DNA of 64,000 nt, taken from the NCBI RefSeq assembly GCF_000383915.1, contig NZ_KB912942.1, forward strand, positions 2,144,561 through 2,208,560, written 5' to 3'. The notes under the pieces were generated by a model. The model searched no databases, was not told where the DNA came from, and saw only the letters and a program-made list of their open reading frames with translations. Positions 63,721-64,000 of this stretch are shown here, one piece after another (positions within the stretch are counted from its first letter, which is position 1; every line of letters begins with the position of its first letter). The stretch is from Amycolatopsis benzoatilytica AK 16/65 (lineage in GTDB: Bacteria > Actinomycetota > Actinomycetes > Mycobacteriales > Pseudonocardiaceae). Position numbers and translations under genes: made by a program.

Positions 63721-63967
63721 TCCCGCCGTCGCGAAACCGTCCCTGCTCGCCGAACTCGACCGGCTGGAGGCCGCGCTCGCCGCGAGCGAACCCGACGAGG
63801 TCGCCCGGGGCGGGGTCGCCCTGCGGCTGCGGCGGCTCGCGAACGAATGGTCCGGGACCGCGGGCGGGCAGACCTCGCCCGAGGTCGCCGAGCGGATCCA
63901 GGCGGCGAGCGCGGACGAGGTCTTCGACTTCATCGACAAGGAACTCGGACGGCTGAAAGATCGCTGA
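59615..63967 (+). CDS. Two-module type I PKS, 3' part (rest of module 8) after the frameshift
   Basis: Continuation of the gene at 54037; the nominal GTG at 59615 lies inside the KS and is not a natural start. It encodes the end of the KS ([20 protein letters not shown]), a malonyl AT ([28 protein letters not shown]), a dehydratase-like domain, KR ([23 protein letters not shown], active B-type) and ACP (GLDSL). The dehydratase is dead: the active His of HxxxGxxxxP is Gln (codon 61364) in [13 protein letters not shown], although [11 protein letters not shown] keeps the Asp. The C-terminus ([18 protein letters not shown]) is the docking tail that normally pairs with [12 protein letters not shown] N-termini, so a further PKS protein should follow. 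The reading shows no other decay. Confidence 0.92.
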   Translation: MLGDPIEAQALLATYGQEREIPLWLGGIKSNIGHTQAAAGVAGVIKMVLAMRHGVLPETLHVSEPSSKVDWSAGAVSLLTERTAWPETGRVRRAGVSSFGLSGTNAHVILEQAPVVEVAAVVEVAGVVPWPVSGRSGAAVAELVRGLESLAVSGVSAVGVGRGLVEGRGLFEHRAVLLAGADVGARLVEGVAGERRVGVVFPGQGAQVLGMGRELYGRFPVFAAAFDAVAEQLDCPVREVMWGEDSELLNRTEWAQLGLFAVEVALFRLVESFGVRPDFVAGHSVGEVAAAHVAGVLSLEDACVLVSARARLMGGLPVGGVMVSVRASEAEVLPLLTEGVSIAAVNGPESVVVSGTEAAVRAVEERLAEVGRRTRRLAVSHAFHSSLMDPMLAEFGRAIAGLSFGRARVPVVSTVTGGFAGLDSAEYWVAQVREPVRFADAVTAMVEGGVDTVLELGPGGVLGGLVLDVVDPGEVMVVSALREGPDEDTALFAALARLHVSGVDVDWTPAYPEGVGAVVDLPTYPFQHERYWPTLAPAPADAAGLGLLAAGHPLLGAATAVAGSERVLLTGRLSVAALPWLAEQVVDGTVSLPSAGFAELALRAADQAGCDRVEDLAVTAPLRFGEQDAVALQVWVGEPDETGNREITIHSGGAEAGWTRHASGTLAAGRTASAAFGDETWPPAGAVEADDFDVSPVLRAVWRRDDEVFAEVALPDDIEDAAEFCLHPLLLDAALQAASFTGPDDAAHGLGAVSWTGLALHADAASVLRLRLAAIGKDTFELSAVDAEGAPVLSAKSVRLLPTDTARPTPSREPDGSLFVLDWVPAEAEPAPPEPDKTWAVLGADEFGLAASAKAAGCVVVASCAEFAELPGETAPDFVLVPVIGVGGDVPASAHATTSQVLKVLQDWASDDRFADTRLLFVTRNAVGATGADLAAAPAWGLVRAAQLENPGSFLIADLDCEDVPATVLRQLPGLLAAGETQAVVRNGAVRVGRLRPAPAEAGGRAWDPDGTVLITGGTGGLGKLLARHLVAERGVRHLLLASRQGRSAPGAEEVLADLTALGAEATIAACDLGDRDAVANLLRSVRPEHPLTAVVHTAGVLDDGVLGSLTPERLAAVARPKADGAWHLHELTKDLDLAAFVLYSSVAGVMGSPGQGNYGAANAFLDALAQFRAGRGLPGMSLAWGPWARDSGMTSTLSDTSLRRIASTGLPSLSPEQGLALFDRSTASGQALLVPLAAGAGGQRAAGEVPAVLRSLVKSRRRTAVNEAAVSKADFAAQLAELREGDRQRRLVDLVRTAAAAVLAHESAEAVGATREFRELGLDSLTAVELRNQLTLATGLRLPATLAFDYPTPSVLAEHLGTQLLADGPAVAKPSLLAELDRLEAALAASEPDEVARGGVALRLRRLANEWSGTAGGQTSPEVAERIQAASADEVFDFIDKELGRLKDR

Positions 63968-63982
63968 CCCGCGGCCACGGAC

Positions 63983-63990
63983 AGGAAAGG
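63983..63990 (+). promoter_or_regulatory. Ribosome-binding site for the next gene
   Basis: AGGAAAGG lies 16 bases after the PKS stop and about ten bases from the window end, so another gene, presumably the next PKS, starts at or just beyond base 64000 in the same operon. Confidence 0.6.
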
Positions 63991-64000
63991 TTCAACCACG

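Noticed and set aside
1..64000. CRISPR arrays, tRNA or rRNA genes, insertion sequences
   Set aside because: No regularly spaced short repeats, no cloverleaf or rRNA-like stretch and no transposase motif were seen on either strand.

Overview
The window is very GC-rich, with strong G/C third-position codon bias, GTG starts and weak spaced Shine-Dalgarno sites. It is typical of an actinomycete; gene content would suit a Pseudonocardiales genus such as Amycolatopsis, though the genus is an inference. Almost the whole window is one side of a type I polyketide gene cluster for a glycosylated polyene macrolide of the nystatin/amphotericin/candicidin class. The clearest evidence is a 28-kb six-module PKS gene whose domain order matches NysI/AmphI. 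It is preceded by a GDP-mannose 4,6-dehydratase (first committed step to mycosamine) and an ABC transporter, the same neighbourhood as in nystatin-type clusters.

Layout. 1-485: 3' end of a zinc-type/quinone oxidoreductase, probably outside the cluster. 1140-4109: a C-A-PCP NRPS module, preceded by a decayed fragment of a discrete acyltransferase. 4500-12900: three consecutive LAL-type (large ATP-binding LuxR) regulators. 13397-14083 and 16812-17501: two paralogous PAS-LuxR regulators of the PimM/NysRIV type. Between them, reversed, lies an intact discrete acyltransferase (14463-15380). 17663-19993: a type II thioesterase, a divergent cytochrome P450 and a hairpin terminator. 20009-21806: a DrrAB-like transporter, reversed. 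21979-23826: a glutamine-dependent asparagine-synthetase-like amidotransferase. 24686-25720: GDP-mannose 4,6-dehydratase. 25928-54028: the six-module PKS. 54037-63967: a two-module PKS interrupted by a one-base frameshift at about 59,595 in the second KS. A ribosome-binding site for the next gene lies at the right edge.

Working together. The PKS proteins would build the end of the polyene and the polyol half. Read as nystatin modules 9-14, the large protein makes the last double bond, the hydroxyl that carries mycosamine, the methyl branch (single methylmalonyl AT), a hydroxyl, the unreduced ketone that becomes the hemiketal (KR visibly dead), and another hydroxyl. The P450 is the candidate for oxidising the methyl branch to the exocyclic carboxyl. 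The amidotransferase is the candidate for converting that carboxyl to a carboxamide, as proposed for the PcsA-type enzyme of rimocidin/CE-108 producers. Several copies of a PimM-like operator precede the transporter/amidotransferase pair, the dehydratase, the large PKS and the NRPS, suggesting one PAS-LuxR regulon. The loading module, polyene-forming modules, glycosyltransferase, aminotransferase and terminal thioesterase module are not in the window.

The least explained parts are the NRPS module with its discrete acyltransferase (one intact copy and one relic), the frameshifted last PKS module, and two domain-sized stretches in that gene with foreign codon use.
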